DNA from: Streptomyces ardesiacus
GTDB taxonomy: Bacteria > Actinomycetota > Actinomycetes > Streptomycetales > Streptomycetaceae
Direction of reading: 5' to 3'
DNA: 64,000 nt
Assembly: GCF_003112575.1 (NCBI RefSeq)
Contig: NZ_BEWC01000001.1
Span: 558,001-622,000, forward strand
The notes beneath the pieces were generated by a model. It was not told the DNA's origin. It did not search any database and saw only the letters and a list, made by a program, of their open reading frames with translations. Positions within the stretch are counted from its first letter, which is position 1; each line of letters begins with the position of its first letter. The position numbers were made by a program, and so were the translations under genes. Below, piece after piece: positions 26,580 to 35,220 of the stretch.

Positions 26580-26979
26580 GGGGGCTCCTCCCACTCCGTC
26601 CCGCCGCCGCTGCTCGCCGGCGGGTGCCACTCGACGATACGGCATGACCGGTACGGGAAAGCCGTTCCGAGCGGGGTAGTGCGTGCCGTTAAGGACCTTC
26701 TGTCCGAATTGGCACCTAAGTGGTAACTGACCCTGAAATGGCGGTGGGTGGGCAGGGGACGCGTGAGCAGCGTCATATCCGTGACCGAGCGTCGTCCGTC
26801 ATGTTCACGTAATGGGGCCGATTTCCAAGGGAATTCAAGGAAAGCGGTGCGACGGAAATCGACGCAGTGTTACCGCGTTTTCCCGTAAAGGATCAATGGA
26901 AACTCCTGTCGCGGGAGCCTCTCGCTTGTTTCCGTGCGTCCCGGTCCCTTACGTTCACCACCGATCCGGACGGACGCCT
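26580..26979. other. intergenic region upstream of the LysM/M23 gene
   Basis: About 400 bp before the riboswitch. It is noticeably less GC-rich than its surroundings around 26800-26890. A sigma-70-like pair TTGTTT (26926-26931) and TACGTT (26950-26955), 18 bp apart, would start transcription near the 5' end of the riboswitch. I see no coding frame with a ribosome site. Confidence 0.4.
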
Positions 26980-27150
26980 AATCCTGCCGCCGACCGGAGC
27001 CCGCACTCATCCACCACCCGTACACGGCAGGAGCGGGGGACCCACAGGTAGAACTGCCTGTTCCGGTTCCCGGAACGGCTTGGGGTAAAGCCGCGTTCCG
27101 ACGTGGCCGGGCATCTCCAGCCCGCACCCGACAGCTCACCTCGCAGGCGC
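26965..27150 (+). promoter_or_regulatory. ydaO-type c-di-AMP riboswitch
   Basis: The 5' leader of the LysM/M23 gene carries the conserved blocks of the ydaO/yuaA class in order: GCGGGGGACCCACAGG (27032-27047), GGCTTGGGGTAAAGCC (27077-27092) and the 3' core ACCCGACAGCTCACCTCGCA (27126-27145), followed by the GGCG that closes the outer stem. In actinobacteria this riboswitch binds cyclic di-AMP and lowers expression of cell-wall hydrolases. It ends about 16 nt before the start codon, so ribosome-site or terminator-type control are both possible. Boundaries are approximate. Confidence 0.93.
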
Positions 27151-27166
27151 CGGAGAGGAATTCGCC

Positions 27167-28114
27167 ATGCCCGCGAAGGGTAAGCACCGCCGTACCAGGG
27201 CCCTGCGCCTGACCCGCACCATCGCCGTCGCCGGAACCGGTGGCGCCGCGCTCGCGCTCCCGCTGCTGGGTGCCGCCGCCGCCAACGCCGCCCCCGCGCA
27301 CTCCGTTTCCGAGCAGTCCGTGCAGTCCGTTCCGACGTCGGCCAAGAAGGCCGCCGCGAACGGCTCCGAGAAGAACTCGGATTCCCGGACGTACACCGTG
27401 AAGAGCGGTGACTACCTTTCGAAGATCGCCGAAGAGCAGCACGTCGACGGCGGCTGGAAGAAGCTCTACGCGGACAACCGCGAGGCCGTCGGTTCCGACC
27501 CGTCGCTGATCCACCCCGGACTCCGGCTGTCGATCGGCGCCGCGGCGGCCAAGTCGTCGGCGCCGTCCTCCGCGCCGTCGCAGAAGCCCGCCGAGAAGCC
27601 CGCCGAGAAGACCGCAGCGAAGCCCGCCGCCGAGAAGCAGGCGGACGCCGCGACGACCTCCTCCTCGCAGTCCTCGAACACCGGCACCCAGTCCGCGGGC
27701 ACCACCAGCGGCTACACCTCCCCCGTCGCGGGCGGCACCGTCGGTACCCCGTACCACCAGTCCGGCAGCATGTGGTCCAGCGGCTACCACACCGGCACCG
27801 ACTTCGTCGTCCCGACCGGCACCTCCCTCAAGGCCGTCGGCGCGGGCACCGTCGTCTCCGCCGGCTGGGGCGGCGCGTACGGCAACCAGGTCGTCATCAA
27901 GCTCGCCGACGGCCACTACGCCCAGTACGCCCACCTCTCCTCGCTCTCCGTCTCCGCCGGCCAGTCGGTGACGGCGGGCCAGCAGGTCGGCCTCTCGGGC
28001 GCCACCGGCAACGTGACCGGCCCGCACCTGCACTTCGAGATCCGCACCACGCCGGACTACGGCTCCGACATCGACCCGATCGCGTTCCTGCGCTCGCACG
28101 GCGTCTCCGTCTGA
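27167..28114 (+). CDS. secreted LysM / M23 peptidoglycan endopeptidase
   Basis: A 315-residue exported protein. Residues 1-40 are a long signal peptide with an Arg-rich n-region and an ANAAPAH cleavage region; ~70-120 are a LysM peptidoglycan-binding domain (YTVKSGDYLSKIAEEQ); 125-200 a Ser/Ala/Lys-rich linker; ~200-310 a lysostaphin-type M23 domain with HTGTD and HLHFE zinc-ligand motifs. It should cleave peptide cross-links during growth, germination or branching. Expression is predicted to follow c-di-AMP through the riboswitch in the leader. Good ribosome site GAGAGGAA. Confidence 0.95.
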   Translation: MPAKGKHRRTRALRLTRTIAVAGTGGAALALPLLGAAAANAAPAHSVSEQSVQSVPTSAKKAAANGSEKNSDSRTYTVKSGDYLSKIAEEQHVDGGWKKLYADNREAVGSDPSLIHPGLRLSIGAAAAKSSAPSSAPSQKPAEKPAEKTAAKPAAEKQADAATTSSSQSSNTGTQSAGTTSGYTSPVAGGTVGTPYHQSGSMWSSGYHTGTDFVVPTGTSLKAVGAGTVVSAGWGGAYGNQVVIKLADGHYAQYAHLSSLSVSAGQSVTAGQQVGLSGATGNVTGPHLHFEIRTTPDYGSDIDPIAFLRSHGVSV

Positions 28115-28141
28115 CGACCGCTTCGGCGCGGTCGCCGCGCC

Positions 28142-28179
28142 CCGAAGGCCGGACCCCGATCCCCGGGTCCGGCCTTCGG
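28142..28179 (+). terminator. strong hairpin terminator after the M23 gene
   Basis: Perfect 15-bp inverted repeat CCGAAGGCCGGACCC (28142-28156) with 28165-28179 and an 8-nt loop, 27 nt after the stop codon. Confidence 0.85.
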
Positions 28180-28271
28180 CGTACCCGGTGTCCGCCGGAC
28201 CCGCCCTCCGCCGTATTCCGGAATTGACGAACACTTTAGGCGTGGCCTTTCTCACCGCCCGTCAACCCCTT

Positions 28272-28287
28272 CCTACGGTCGCGTAGG
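28272..28287. promoter_or_regulatory. palindrome before the SGNH hydrolase gene
   Basis: CCTACG-gtcg-CGTAGG, a perfect 6-bp inverted repeat 30 bp before the GTG start. Size and position fit an operator for a TetR-type regulator, such as the one encoded convergently downstream, but this is inference. Confidence 0.3.
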
Positions 28288-28316
28288 TCACATTCCAAGG
28301 TGAATCATGGGCCGAC

Positions 28317-29135
28317 GTGGCAGACGATTCGAAGAGTGACAGCAGAGCAGTGATCGGGTCGTACGTGGCGGTGGGGGACAGCTTCACCGAGGGCGTCGGC
28401 GACCCCGGCCCCGACGGGGCGTTCGTCGGCTGGGCCGACCGACTGGCCGTCCTGCTCGCCGACCGGCGCCCCGAGGGCGACTTCACGTACACGAACCTCG
28501 CCGTGCGCGGCAGGCTCCTCGACCAGATCGTGGCGGAACAGGTCCCGCGGGTCGAGGCCCTCGCGCCGGACCTGGTCTCGTTCGCGGCGGGCGGCAACGA
28601 CATCATCCGGCCCGGCACCGACCCCGACGAGGTCGCCGAGCGGTTCGAACGGGCGGTGGCCGCGCTGACCGCCGCGGCCGGCACCGTCCTGGTGACCACC
28701 GGGTTCGACACCCGCGGGGTGCCCGTCCTCAAGCACCTGCGCGGCAAGATCGCCACGTACAACGGACACGTCCGCGCCGTCGCCGACCGCTACGGCTGCC
28801 CCGTGCTGGACCTCTGGTCGCTCCGCGGCGTCCAGGACCGCAGGGCGTGGGACGCGGACCGGCTGCACCTGTCGCCGGAGGGCCACACCCGCGTGGCGCT
28901 CCGTGCCGGACAGGCCCTGGGCCTGCGCGTCCCGGCCGATCCCGACCAGCCCTGGCCGCCCCTGCCGCCGCGCGGCACGCTGGACGTGCGCCGCGACGAC
29001 GTGCACTGGGCGCGCGAGTACCTGGTCCCGTGGATCGGGCGCCGGCTGCGCGGCGAGTCGTCGGGCGACCACGTGACGGCCAAGGGAACGCTGTCGCCGG
29101 ACGACATCAAGACGCGGATCGCCGCGGTGGCCTGA
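28317..29135 (+). CDS. SGNH/GDSL hydrolase
   Basis: A 272-residue esterase/lipase-fold protein. Block I is GDSFTEG with nucleophile Ser22, block III is GGND, and block V DRLHLSPEGH supplies the catalytic Asp/His. No signal peptide is visible, so it is cytosolic; the substrate ester is unknown. GTG start at 28317 follows AAGGTGA at a rather long 12-nt spacing. Its 3' end overlaps the convergent TetR gene by 29 bp. Confidence 0.92.
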   Translation: MADDSKSDSRAVIGSYVAVGDSFTEGVGDPGPDGAFVGWADRLAVLLADRRPEGDFTYTNLAVRGRLLDQIVAEQVPRVEALAPDLVSFAAGGNDIIRPGTDPDEVAERFERAVAALTAAAGTVLVTTGFDTRGVPVLKHLRGKIATYNGHVRAVADRYGCPVLDLWSLRGVQDRRAWDADRLHLSPEGHTRVALRAGQALGLRVPADPDQPWPPLPPRGTLDVRRDDVHWAREYLVPWIGRRLRGESSGDHVTAKGTLSPDDIKTRIAAVA

Positions 29136-29793
29136 GCCGGGAGCGGGTCTCCGGCGTCCGTGCGGCGTCCCCCCGACGTCGCGGGGGCGCCAGGTCCGCC
29201 CGCTCCAGGCCCAGTTCGCGGGCCAGTGCCTCGTCCGTCCACTCCTGTGCCCGGGCCCGCGACACCGCGCCCGCGTACGACGTGAGCTGCACCGCCAGCC
29301 CGTCCAGCAACGCCGTCAGGCGCAGCGCGGCGGCCTCGGGCTCGGCGCAGGAGAACTCGCCGGCGGCCGCGCCCTCCGCGATGACGGCGGCGATCGCCGC
29401 CTTCCACTGCCGGTCCAGCTCGCGCGTCACCTCCCGCAGCGCGGGTTCGCGCGGCGCCGCCGCCCAGCCCTCGATCCACAGCCGCCAGCCCTCGGCCCGG
29501 CCGGTCGGCGCGTACCACCGCACGGCCGCCCGCAGCCGGCGCAGTGCCGTCGTGCGGCGGGCGAGCAGCTTGTGCAGATGGGCGAGATCGGCCTCGGCGG
29601 CGTGCCGGAACGCGGCGGCCACCAGCCGCTCCTTCGTCGAGAAGTGATAGAGCACCAGGGCGTTGCTGACCCCGAGCGCGGCGGCGACGTCGGCGATCCG
29701 CAGCGCCGCCACACCCCGCGCCGACATCTGCTCGACGGCCGCCCGCAGCAGCTCCTCGCGCCGCTCCGCCACGCTCAACCGGACTCTCCCCAC
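29107..29793 (-). CDS. TetR-family transcriptional regulator
   Basis: A 228-residue regulator with an N-terminal helix-turn-helix (ADVAAALGVSNALVLYHFST, about residues 35-54) and an all-helical ligand-binding C-terminal part. GTG at 29793 is preceded by AGGGTG; GTG at 29802 would add three residues. Divergent from the metallo-beta-lactamase-fold gene across a 148-bp region, so that gene is the likeliest target. The C-terminal tail is Arg/Pro-rich and overlaps the SGNH gene. Confidence 0.88.
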   Translation of the reverse strand: MGRVRLSVAERREELLRAAVEQMSARGVAALRIADVAAALGVSNALVLYHFSTKERLVAAAFRHAAEADLAHLHKLLARRTTALRRLRAAVRWYAPTGRAEGWRLWIEGWAAAPREPALREVTRELDRQWKAAIAAVIAEGAAAGEFSCAEPEAAALRLTALLDGLAVQLTSYAGAVSRARAQEWTDEALARELGLERADLAPPRRRGDAARTPETRSRLRPPRRSAS

Positions 29794-29941
29794 GCCCGTC
29801 ACCCTATACAGACGCCCCAACGTGCGACGACGCCCTTCCGGATCACCCCGGGCCGGGAACACGGACGCGGCATCCGTCGTTCGAGTGGCGTAGGACGAGA
29901 CCAGCACGACGATCGCCTGAAGCACTCCACCTGGAGGTACC

Positions 29942-31135
29942 GTGGCCGCTTTCCGTTCCCCGAGTCCCGGGTTCAGCGTGCCGCGGCCCGCGGCCTTCGG
30001 CGCGGACCCGGGTGGCGCGCGCATGGCCCGCATCCGCCGATCGCCCCACTTCCGCGACGGCGTCTTCCAGAACCCCGGCGGTACCGCACGGACCCGGCCC
30101 TCCGGGTCGGCCAAGGAGTTCGCCAAGATCTACTTCGACAAGCAGGCGCGGCTGGCCCGGTCCCCGCGGGGCCCGGTCCCGGTGCACGCCACCACCCTGG
30201 CCGACCTCGCCCGGCCGCCCGCCACCGGACTGCGGCTGACCTGGATGGGCCACTCCAGCGTGCTCGCCGAGATCGACGGGCAGCGCGTGCTCTTCGACCC
30301 GGTGTGGGGCGAGCGCTGCTCCCCGTTCCCCTTCGCCGGGCCCAAGCGTCTGCACGCGGTCCCGCTGCCCCTGGCCGCCCTCGGCCCCGTCGACGTCGTC
30401 GTCATCTCCCACGACCACTACGACCACCTGGACATGCCGACCATCAAGGCGCTGGCCGGCACGGACACCGTCTTCGCGGTGCCGCTGGGCGTGGGCGCCC
30501 ACCTCGAACACTGGGGCGTTCCCGCCGGCCGGCTGCGGGAGCTGGACTGGCACGAGTCGACCCGCGTCGGCGGCCTCACCCTCACCGCCACCCCGGCCCG
30601 GCACTTCTGCGGGCGCGGGCTGCGCAACACCCAGCACACCCTGTGGGCGTCCTGGGTCGTCGCCGGGGAGGGGCACCGCGTCTACCACAGCGGCGACACC
30701 GGCTACTTCGACGGCTTCCGGGAGATCGGCGCCGCGCACGGCCCGTTCGACGCCACGATGATCCAGCTCGGGGCGTACGCCGAGTTCTGGCCGGACATCC
30801 ACATGACCCCCGAGGAGGGCGTCCGCGCCCACCTCGACCTCCAGGGCGGCGAGCCCCACGGCGCGCTGCTGCCGATCCACTGGGGGACCTTCAACCTGGC
30901 GCCGCACGCGTGGGCGGAGCCGGGGGAGTGGACCCGGGACGCGGCCGAGGAGGCCGGCCAGGCGGTGGCGTTCCCGCGGCCGGGCGAACCGTTCGAGCCG
31001 GCGGGGGAGTTGCCGGCGGAGGCGTGGTGGCGGGCGGTGTCCGGGCCGATCGCCAAGCCGTGGCACCGTCCGCGCGTCGCCGAGGACGTGGCCGGGATGC
31101 GCCAGGGGGACCTCGGCCTCGCCGGCGGGCGGTAA
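29942..31135 (+). CDS. metallo-beta-lactamase-fold hydrolase (NAPE-PLD/UlaG-like)
   Basis: A 397-residue MBL-fold protein. The zinc motif is SHDHYDHLD (His157, His159, Asp161, His162); ARHFCGRG, YHSGDTGYFDGF and LPIHWGTFNLAPH supply the remaining ligands. The WMGHSSVLAEIDG strand and C-terminal extension match the N-acyl-phosphatidylethanolamine phospholipase D branch, whose bacterial members often have unknown substrates. No secretion signal. GTG start with CTGGAGGTACC upstream. Probably controlled by the divergent TetR protein. Confidence 0.9.
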   Translation: MAAFRSPSPGFSVPRPAAFGADPGGARMARIRRSPHFRDGVFQNPGGTARTRPSGSAKEFAKIYFDKQARLARSPRGPVPVHATTLADLARPPATGLRLTWMGHSSVLAEIDGQRVLFDPVWGERCSPFPFAGPKRLHAVPLPLAALGPVDVVVISHDHYDHLDMPTIKALAGTDTVFAVPLGVGAHLEHWGVPAGRLRELDWHESTRVGGLTLTATPARHFCGRGLRNTQHTLWASWVVAGEGHRVYHSGDTGYFDGFREIGAAHGPFDATMIQLGAYAEFWPDIHMTPEEGVRAHLDLQGGEPHGALLPIHWGTFNLAPHAWAEPGEWTRDAAEEAGQAVAFPRPGEPFEPAGELPAEAWWRAVSGPIAKPWHRPRVAEDVAGMRQGDLGLAGGR

Positions 31136-31149
31136 GGCCGCGGCCGGAA

Positions 31150-31560
31150 ACGTATGACGACCCGAGCGGCACCCAGGCGAGCCCCTGGCGTGCCGCGGGC
31201 GCGGCACTGCCCACCATGGAGGAACGGGTCGTCGAGGGATTCGTGGTCGCCCTGGGCCACACCCGGGCGCATCCGCTCTTCGGCGGACTGCTGTGCCTGG
31301 AGCCCGAGGTGGTGCTGCCGTACCTGACCGTGCACGGGGGTTCCTCGCTGGCCGCCACCGTCGACTACCTGACGGGCCACCTGCGGCGTGCCCAGCAGGC
31401 CGAGGGCCGCCCCGACGAGGACCCGCGGCCCGTCGCCGAACTCATGGTGCGGGTGGCCGTCTCCTTCCTGCTCAACCCCGTCGGCTGCATCGAGACGGAG
31501 GACGCGGACCAGGCCCGCGCCTTCGCCCGCCGCTGCCTGGCACCCTTGCTCACGGCCTGA
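31150..31560 (+). pseudogene. TetR-family regulator remnant lacking the HTH
   Basis: Only the ligand-binding half remains: from ATG 31216 a 114-residue stretch (MEERVVEGFVVALGHTRAHP and onward to RRCLAPLLTA) has the helical pattern and length of a TetR C-terminal domain. The ~60-80 residues with the DNA-binding helix are missing; only ~15 bp separate the preceding gene's stop from unrelated sequence leading into this remnant. There is no ribosome site before 31216. Interpreted as a 5'-deleted gene; a functional short protein is unlikely. Confidence 0.75.
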
Positions 31561-31585
31561 ACCGCGCGGCGCCCGGCCGGCCGCT

Positions 31586-32200
31586 TCAGTGCCGCAGGTG
31601 CAGGGCCCGGGCCGGCCGCACGGCCCGCGCACGGGCGGCCGCCGGCACCTCGAAGGAGGTCAGCGCGACCGGCGGGGCGAACCGCTGCACGGTCGTCGAC
31701 TGCAGCGACGTGAACGCCCGCAGCCCCTGCGCGCCGTGGATCCGCCCGAACCCGGAGTCCCCGGAACCGCCGAACGGCAGCGCCGGCACGGCCGCGAAGC
31801 CCAGCACCGAGTTCACCGACACCGCCCCCGCGCGCAGTCGCGCCGCGATCGCGGCCCCGGCGCGCCGGTTCCCGCAGAACACGGCGGCCCCCAGGGCGTA
31901 CCGCGAGTCGTTCACCCGGGCCACCGCCTCGGCCACGTCGGCCACGTCGGCCACCGCGTTGACGGCGACGACCGGTCCGAACGTCTCCTCCTCCGTCGTC
32001 GCCGCCGCGTCCTGGGGCACTCCGGTCAGCGCGACGGGCGCGACGTAGGGCGCCCGGACCGACTCGGGCCCGCCCAGCAGGGCCCGCGCACCCGAGGAGA
32101 CCGCCCCGGTGACATGCCGCTCCACGGTCGCGGCCTGGCCCGGCAGGGTCATCGGACCGTAGTGCGCGTCGCCGGAACCCGCAGGCGGACATCGCCCGCG
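31586..32200 (-). pseudogene. aldehyde dehydrogenase remnant (C-terminal ~190 residues)
   Basis: The frame gives the C-terminal part of an NAD(P)-dependent aldehyde dehydrogenase (succinate-semialdehyde-type): GPMTLPGQAATVERHV, TFGPVVAVNAV, and PFGGSGDSGFGRIHGAQGL. The N-terminal cofactor domain and catalytic Cys region are absent; homology fades upstream of about 32190 in the reading R-C-P-P-A-G-S-G-D-A-H-Y. No promoter or ribosome site is evident for the remaining ATG at 32152. A residue of a 5' deletion. Confidence 0.8.
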
Positions 32201-32447
32201 TCCGACTGGCCGTCAACGTCACGCTCGGTGACCGAATTTGATCGAGCCCGACCGGTTCTCCGTCGTTCCGGAACGGTTGCGTATCCGGCTTATCGGGCTG
32301 TCGTACGAGGCCTCATACCAGAGCGGGACGTTGGCCGGGGGACTTTGGCAACTGCCCACCGCACATGAGGGGCAGGCGACTACTGTCAGTGTCCGTCGGG
32401 CGACGTAGGGCCGACCCACCAGTACACGGACCAGTACGAGGACACCG

Positions 32448-34298
32448 ATGTCTCACCTCCGCGCACCGGCCGCGCGCGCAGACCGCCGCGAGGGCGGGCG
32501 GCACGGCCGGCCGGCCCCACGTACCACCGCAGCGCCGACCGAGACGCACCTACGGCCCCAGCTCCTGCGGCTCGCCGTCCTGCCGCCGGTCGCGGTCGCG
32601 CTCAGCGCCTGCGCGGTCGTCCTGTTCACCGTCCGGTCCACCGGCGCCCGGCCCGGCCCCGTCCTGTGGGGCGTGCTCGCCGGGGCGGTCTCGGTGACCC
32701 TCGCGGCCGTCGTCATCGCCGCCGTCGCCGCCGACCGCGCCGCCCGGTCGGTGCACGACCGCGTCGGCGTCCTGCGCCGCGGCACCGCACGCCAGGAGGG
32801 CGAACTGCGCGCGGTCGTCGAGGCGTTGCGCCGGGGCGAGACCCCCTCCCCGCGCACCCCGCGCGGCGCGCCGCCGCACGACGCCGACGACTTCGAACTG
32901 CTCGCCGCCGACCTCTCCCGGGCCCACGACGGCGCCGTCACCGCCGTGGTCCGCGCCGCCCAGCTCTCCAGCCAGGCGGGCAGCGAACAGAAGCTGGAGG
33001 TCTTCGTCAACCTCGCCCGGCGCCTGCAGTCCCTCGTGCACCGGGAGATCTCCATCCTGGACGAGCTGGAGAACGAGATCGAGGACCCCGACCTCCTCAA
33101 GGGCCTCTTCCACGTCGACCACCTCGCCACCCGCATCCGCCGCCACGCCGAGAACCTCGCCGTGCTCGGCGGCGCCGTCTCCCGCCGCCAGTGGAGCAAC
33201 CCGGTCGACATGACCGAGGTGCTGCGCTCGGCCATCGCCGAGGTCGAGCAGTACTCCCGGGTCCGGCTGGTCCCGCCGATCGACGGCACCCTGCGCGGCC
33301 ACGCCGTCGCCGACGTCATCCACCTGCTGGCCGAACTCGTCGAGAACGCCACCCTGTTCTCCGCCCCGCAGACCCAGGTGCTGATGCGCGCCAACCTGGT
33401 CACCTCGGGCCTCGCCGTCGAGGTCGAGGACCGCGGGCTCGGCATGCCCGTCGGCGAGCAGGACCGGATGAACGCCCTGCTCGCCGACCCCGACCAGGTC
33501 AACGTCGCCCGCCTGCTGGCGGACGGGCGCATCGGGCTGTTCGTCGTCTCCCAGCTCGCCAAGCGGCACGGGATCACCGTGCGGCTGCAGACCAACATCT
33601 ACGGCGGGGTCCAGGCCGTCCTGGTCCTGCCGCAGGCGCTGCTGGGCGCGGAGCCGGGCGCCCCCACCGAGGACGCGGCCCGGCCGACGGAGGCCGCCGT
33701 GGCCGGGCCGGTGCCCCTGCCGGCGCCCCGGCAGCAGGTGCGGGCCGTGGCTCCCGCGGTGCCGACGGCGGTCGCGTACTCACCCGCTCCGGCCGGTCCG
33801 TCGCCCGTCGCGCCCGTGACCGCTCCCGCCCCCGCGCCCGCTGCGGAGCCTGTTCCGGTACCCGGCCCTGCGCCCGTTGCCGTTCCGGCGGTGACCGAGC
33901 CGGTGCGGGTGCGCAGGGCCGACGGCGAGCCCGTGCCGCTGCCCGTGCGCGGCACCCACCGGAACCGGCCCACCCCGGCCGCGGCCGTCCCCGGCGTGCG
34001 GCCCGAGGACCGGGGTGCCGTCGCCGAGCACACGGCCACCCCGCCCGTACCGCGGCACAGCGCGGTGCGGGGCACCATGGGCAAGCCCCAACTGCCGCGC
34101 CGCCGGGCCCAGGAGCACATCGCGCCCCAGTTGCGCGGTGGTCCCGCGCCCCGCCAGGAACCCGAGCAGTACACCGGGCACGACCCCGGCCTGATGGCGG
34201 CCTTCCAGCGCGGCATCGGCCTCGCCGAGGCCCAGCAGCACGCCGAAGCCCCACCCCTCACACCGACCCACGGCACCCCGGGCGCATCCGCCGAATGA
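32448..34298 (+). CDS. cvnA: conservon sensor-like histidine-kinase-type ATPase (CvnA)
   Basis: A 616-residue membrane protein with two N-terminal transmembrane helices (about residues 38-60 and 67-95), a helical linker and a GHKL ATPase domain around residues 260-400 (N box LAELVENATLFS; G1 VEDRGLGMP; G2 RIGLFVVSQLAKRHG). No conventional phospho-acceptor His box is clear. The last ~200 residues are Pro/Ala/Val-rich and low in complexity. In conservons CvnA associates with CvnB, CvnC and the GTPase CvnD at the membrane, in a receptor/G-protein-like complex. GAGGA ribosome site 6 nt before ATG 32448. Confidence 0.9.
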   Translation: MSHLRAPAARADRREGGRHGRPAPRTTAAPTETHLRPQLLRLAVLPPVAVALSACAVVLFTVRSTGARPGPVLWGVLAGAVSVTLAAVVIAAVAADRAARSVHDRVGVLRRGTARQEGELRAVVEALRRGETPSPRTPRGAPPHDADDFELLAADLSRAHDGAVTAVVRAAQLSSQAGSEQKLEVFVNLARRLQSLVHREISILDELENEIEDPDLLKGLFHVDHLATRIRRHAENLAVLGGAVSRRQWSNPVDMTEVLRSAIAEVEQYSRVRLVPPIDGTLRGHAVADVIHLLAELVENATLFSAPQTQVLMRANLVTSGLAVEVEDRGLGMPVGEQDRMNALLADPDQVNVARLLADGRIGLFVVSQLAKRHGITVRLQTNIYGGVQAVLVLPQALLGAEPGAPTEDAARPTEAAVAGPVPLPAPRQQVRAVAPAVPTAVAYSPAPAGPSPVAPVTAPAPAPAAEPVPVPGPAPVAVPAVTEPVRVRRADGEPVPLPVRGTHRNRPTPAAAVPGVRPEDRGAVAEHTATPPVPRHSAVRGTMGKPQLPRRRAQEHIAPQLRGGPAPRQEPEQYTGHDPGLMAAFQRGIGLAEAQQHAEAPPLTPTHGTPGASAE

Positions 34299-34408
34299 CC
34301 GACCCCGCAACCGCCCCCACGACAACCCCCACGACCGCCCCCGCAACCACCCCCACCCGAACGACCCGCGCTCCCGCAGACCTTCGTACCCCAAGGAGTC
34401 GATCCACC

Positions 34409-34843
34409 ATGGCGAGCGATGCGCCGACCGGCCACGTGTCCGACCTCGACTGGCTGATGAGCGGCCTCGTCCAGCGCGTGCCGCACACGAGCAGTGCGGT
34501 GCTGCTGTCCGCCGACGGACTGGTGAAGTCCGTCCACGGCCTCGACCCCGACAGCGCCGACCACATGGCGGCCCTGGCCTCCGGCCTGTACTCCCTCGGC
34601 CGCAGCGCCGGCGTCCGCTTCGGCGACGGCGGCGACGTGCGGCAGGTCGTCGTCGAACTCGACTCGGCCCTGCTCTTCGTCACCACCGCCGGCTCCGGCA
34701 CCTGCCTGGCCGTGCTGGCCGGCCGCGAGGCCGACGCGGCCGTACTCGGCTACGAGATGGCGATGCTGGTCAAGAGCGTCCGCCCCTACCTGGTCACCGC
34801 GCCCCGGCAGCACGCCGTCGAACCCCCGGCGATGAGGCCTTGA
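34409..34843 (+). CDS. cvnB: roadblock/LC7 domain protein (CvnB)
   Basis: A 144-residue roadblock/LC7 protein (DWLMSGLVQRVPHTSSAVLL then VVVELDSALLFVTTAGSGTC), the family that modulates small GTPases. ATG 34409 follows AAGGAG; an in-frame ATG at 34295 (ATGA overlap with cvnA) would add a 38-residue Thr/Pro-rich tail and may instead act in coupling. Second gene of the conservon. Confidence 0.92.
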   Translation: MASDAPTGHVSDLDWLMSGLVQRVPHTSSAVLLSADGLVKSVHGLDPDSADHMAALASGLYSLGRSAGVRFGDGGDVRQVVVELDSALLFVTTAGSGTCLAVLAGREADAAVLGYEMAMLVKSVRPYLVTAPRQHAVEPPAMRP

Positions 34844-34845
34844 CG

Positions 34846-35220
34846 GTGGCCGCGGCCGGCGACGGGCCCTGGCTCGACGACGCGGCCGGACGGCTGGTGC
34901 GCCCCTTCACCGTCAGCAACGGCCGTACCCGGCCCACCGTCGCGCTCGACCTGATGTCCCAGGTCATGGCCACCGGGGCGACCCCCCTCGGCTACCTCGG
35001 GCCCGAGCACACCCAGGCACTCGACCTGTGCCGCGGACCCCTCCCGGTCGCCGAACTCGCCGCCCGTCTGCGGCTTCCGGTGGCGGTCACCAAGGTGCTG
35101 CTCTCGGACCTCGTCGACTGCGGCGCGCTGACCACCAAACCCCCCGCCGCGTTCCACCACCACCCCACGGACCGGGCCCTTCTGGAGGCAGTGCTCGATG
35201 GACTACGACGACAGCTCTGA
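34846..35220 (+). CDS. cvnC: DUF742 protein (CvnC)
   Basis: A 124-residue DUF742 protein, third conservon component, with a winged-helix-like C-terminal half (VAELAARLRLPVAVTKVLLS, DLVDCGALTTKPP). The N-terminal RLVRPFTVSNGRTRP is a family signature. GTG 34846 has GAGG 8 nt upstream; a TTG at 34840 overlapping the cvnB stop is the alternative. It overlaps cvnD by 23 bp. Confidence 0.9.
   Translation: MAAAGDGPWLDDAAGRLVRPFTVSNGRTRPTVALDLMSQVMATGATPLGYLGPEHTQALDLCRGPLPVAELAARLRLPVAVTKVLLSDLVDCGALTTKPPAAFHHHPTDRALLEAVLDGLRRQL

Noticed and set aside
28224..28275. Sigma-70 promoter using TTGACG before the SGNH gene
   Set aside because: No acceptable -10 hexamer occurs 16-19 bp downstream.
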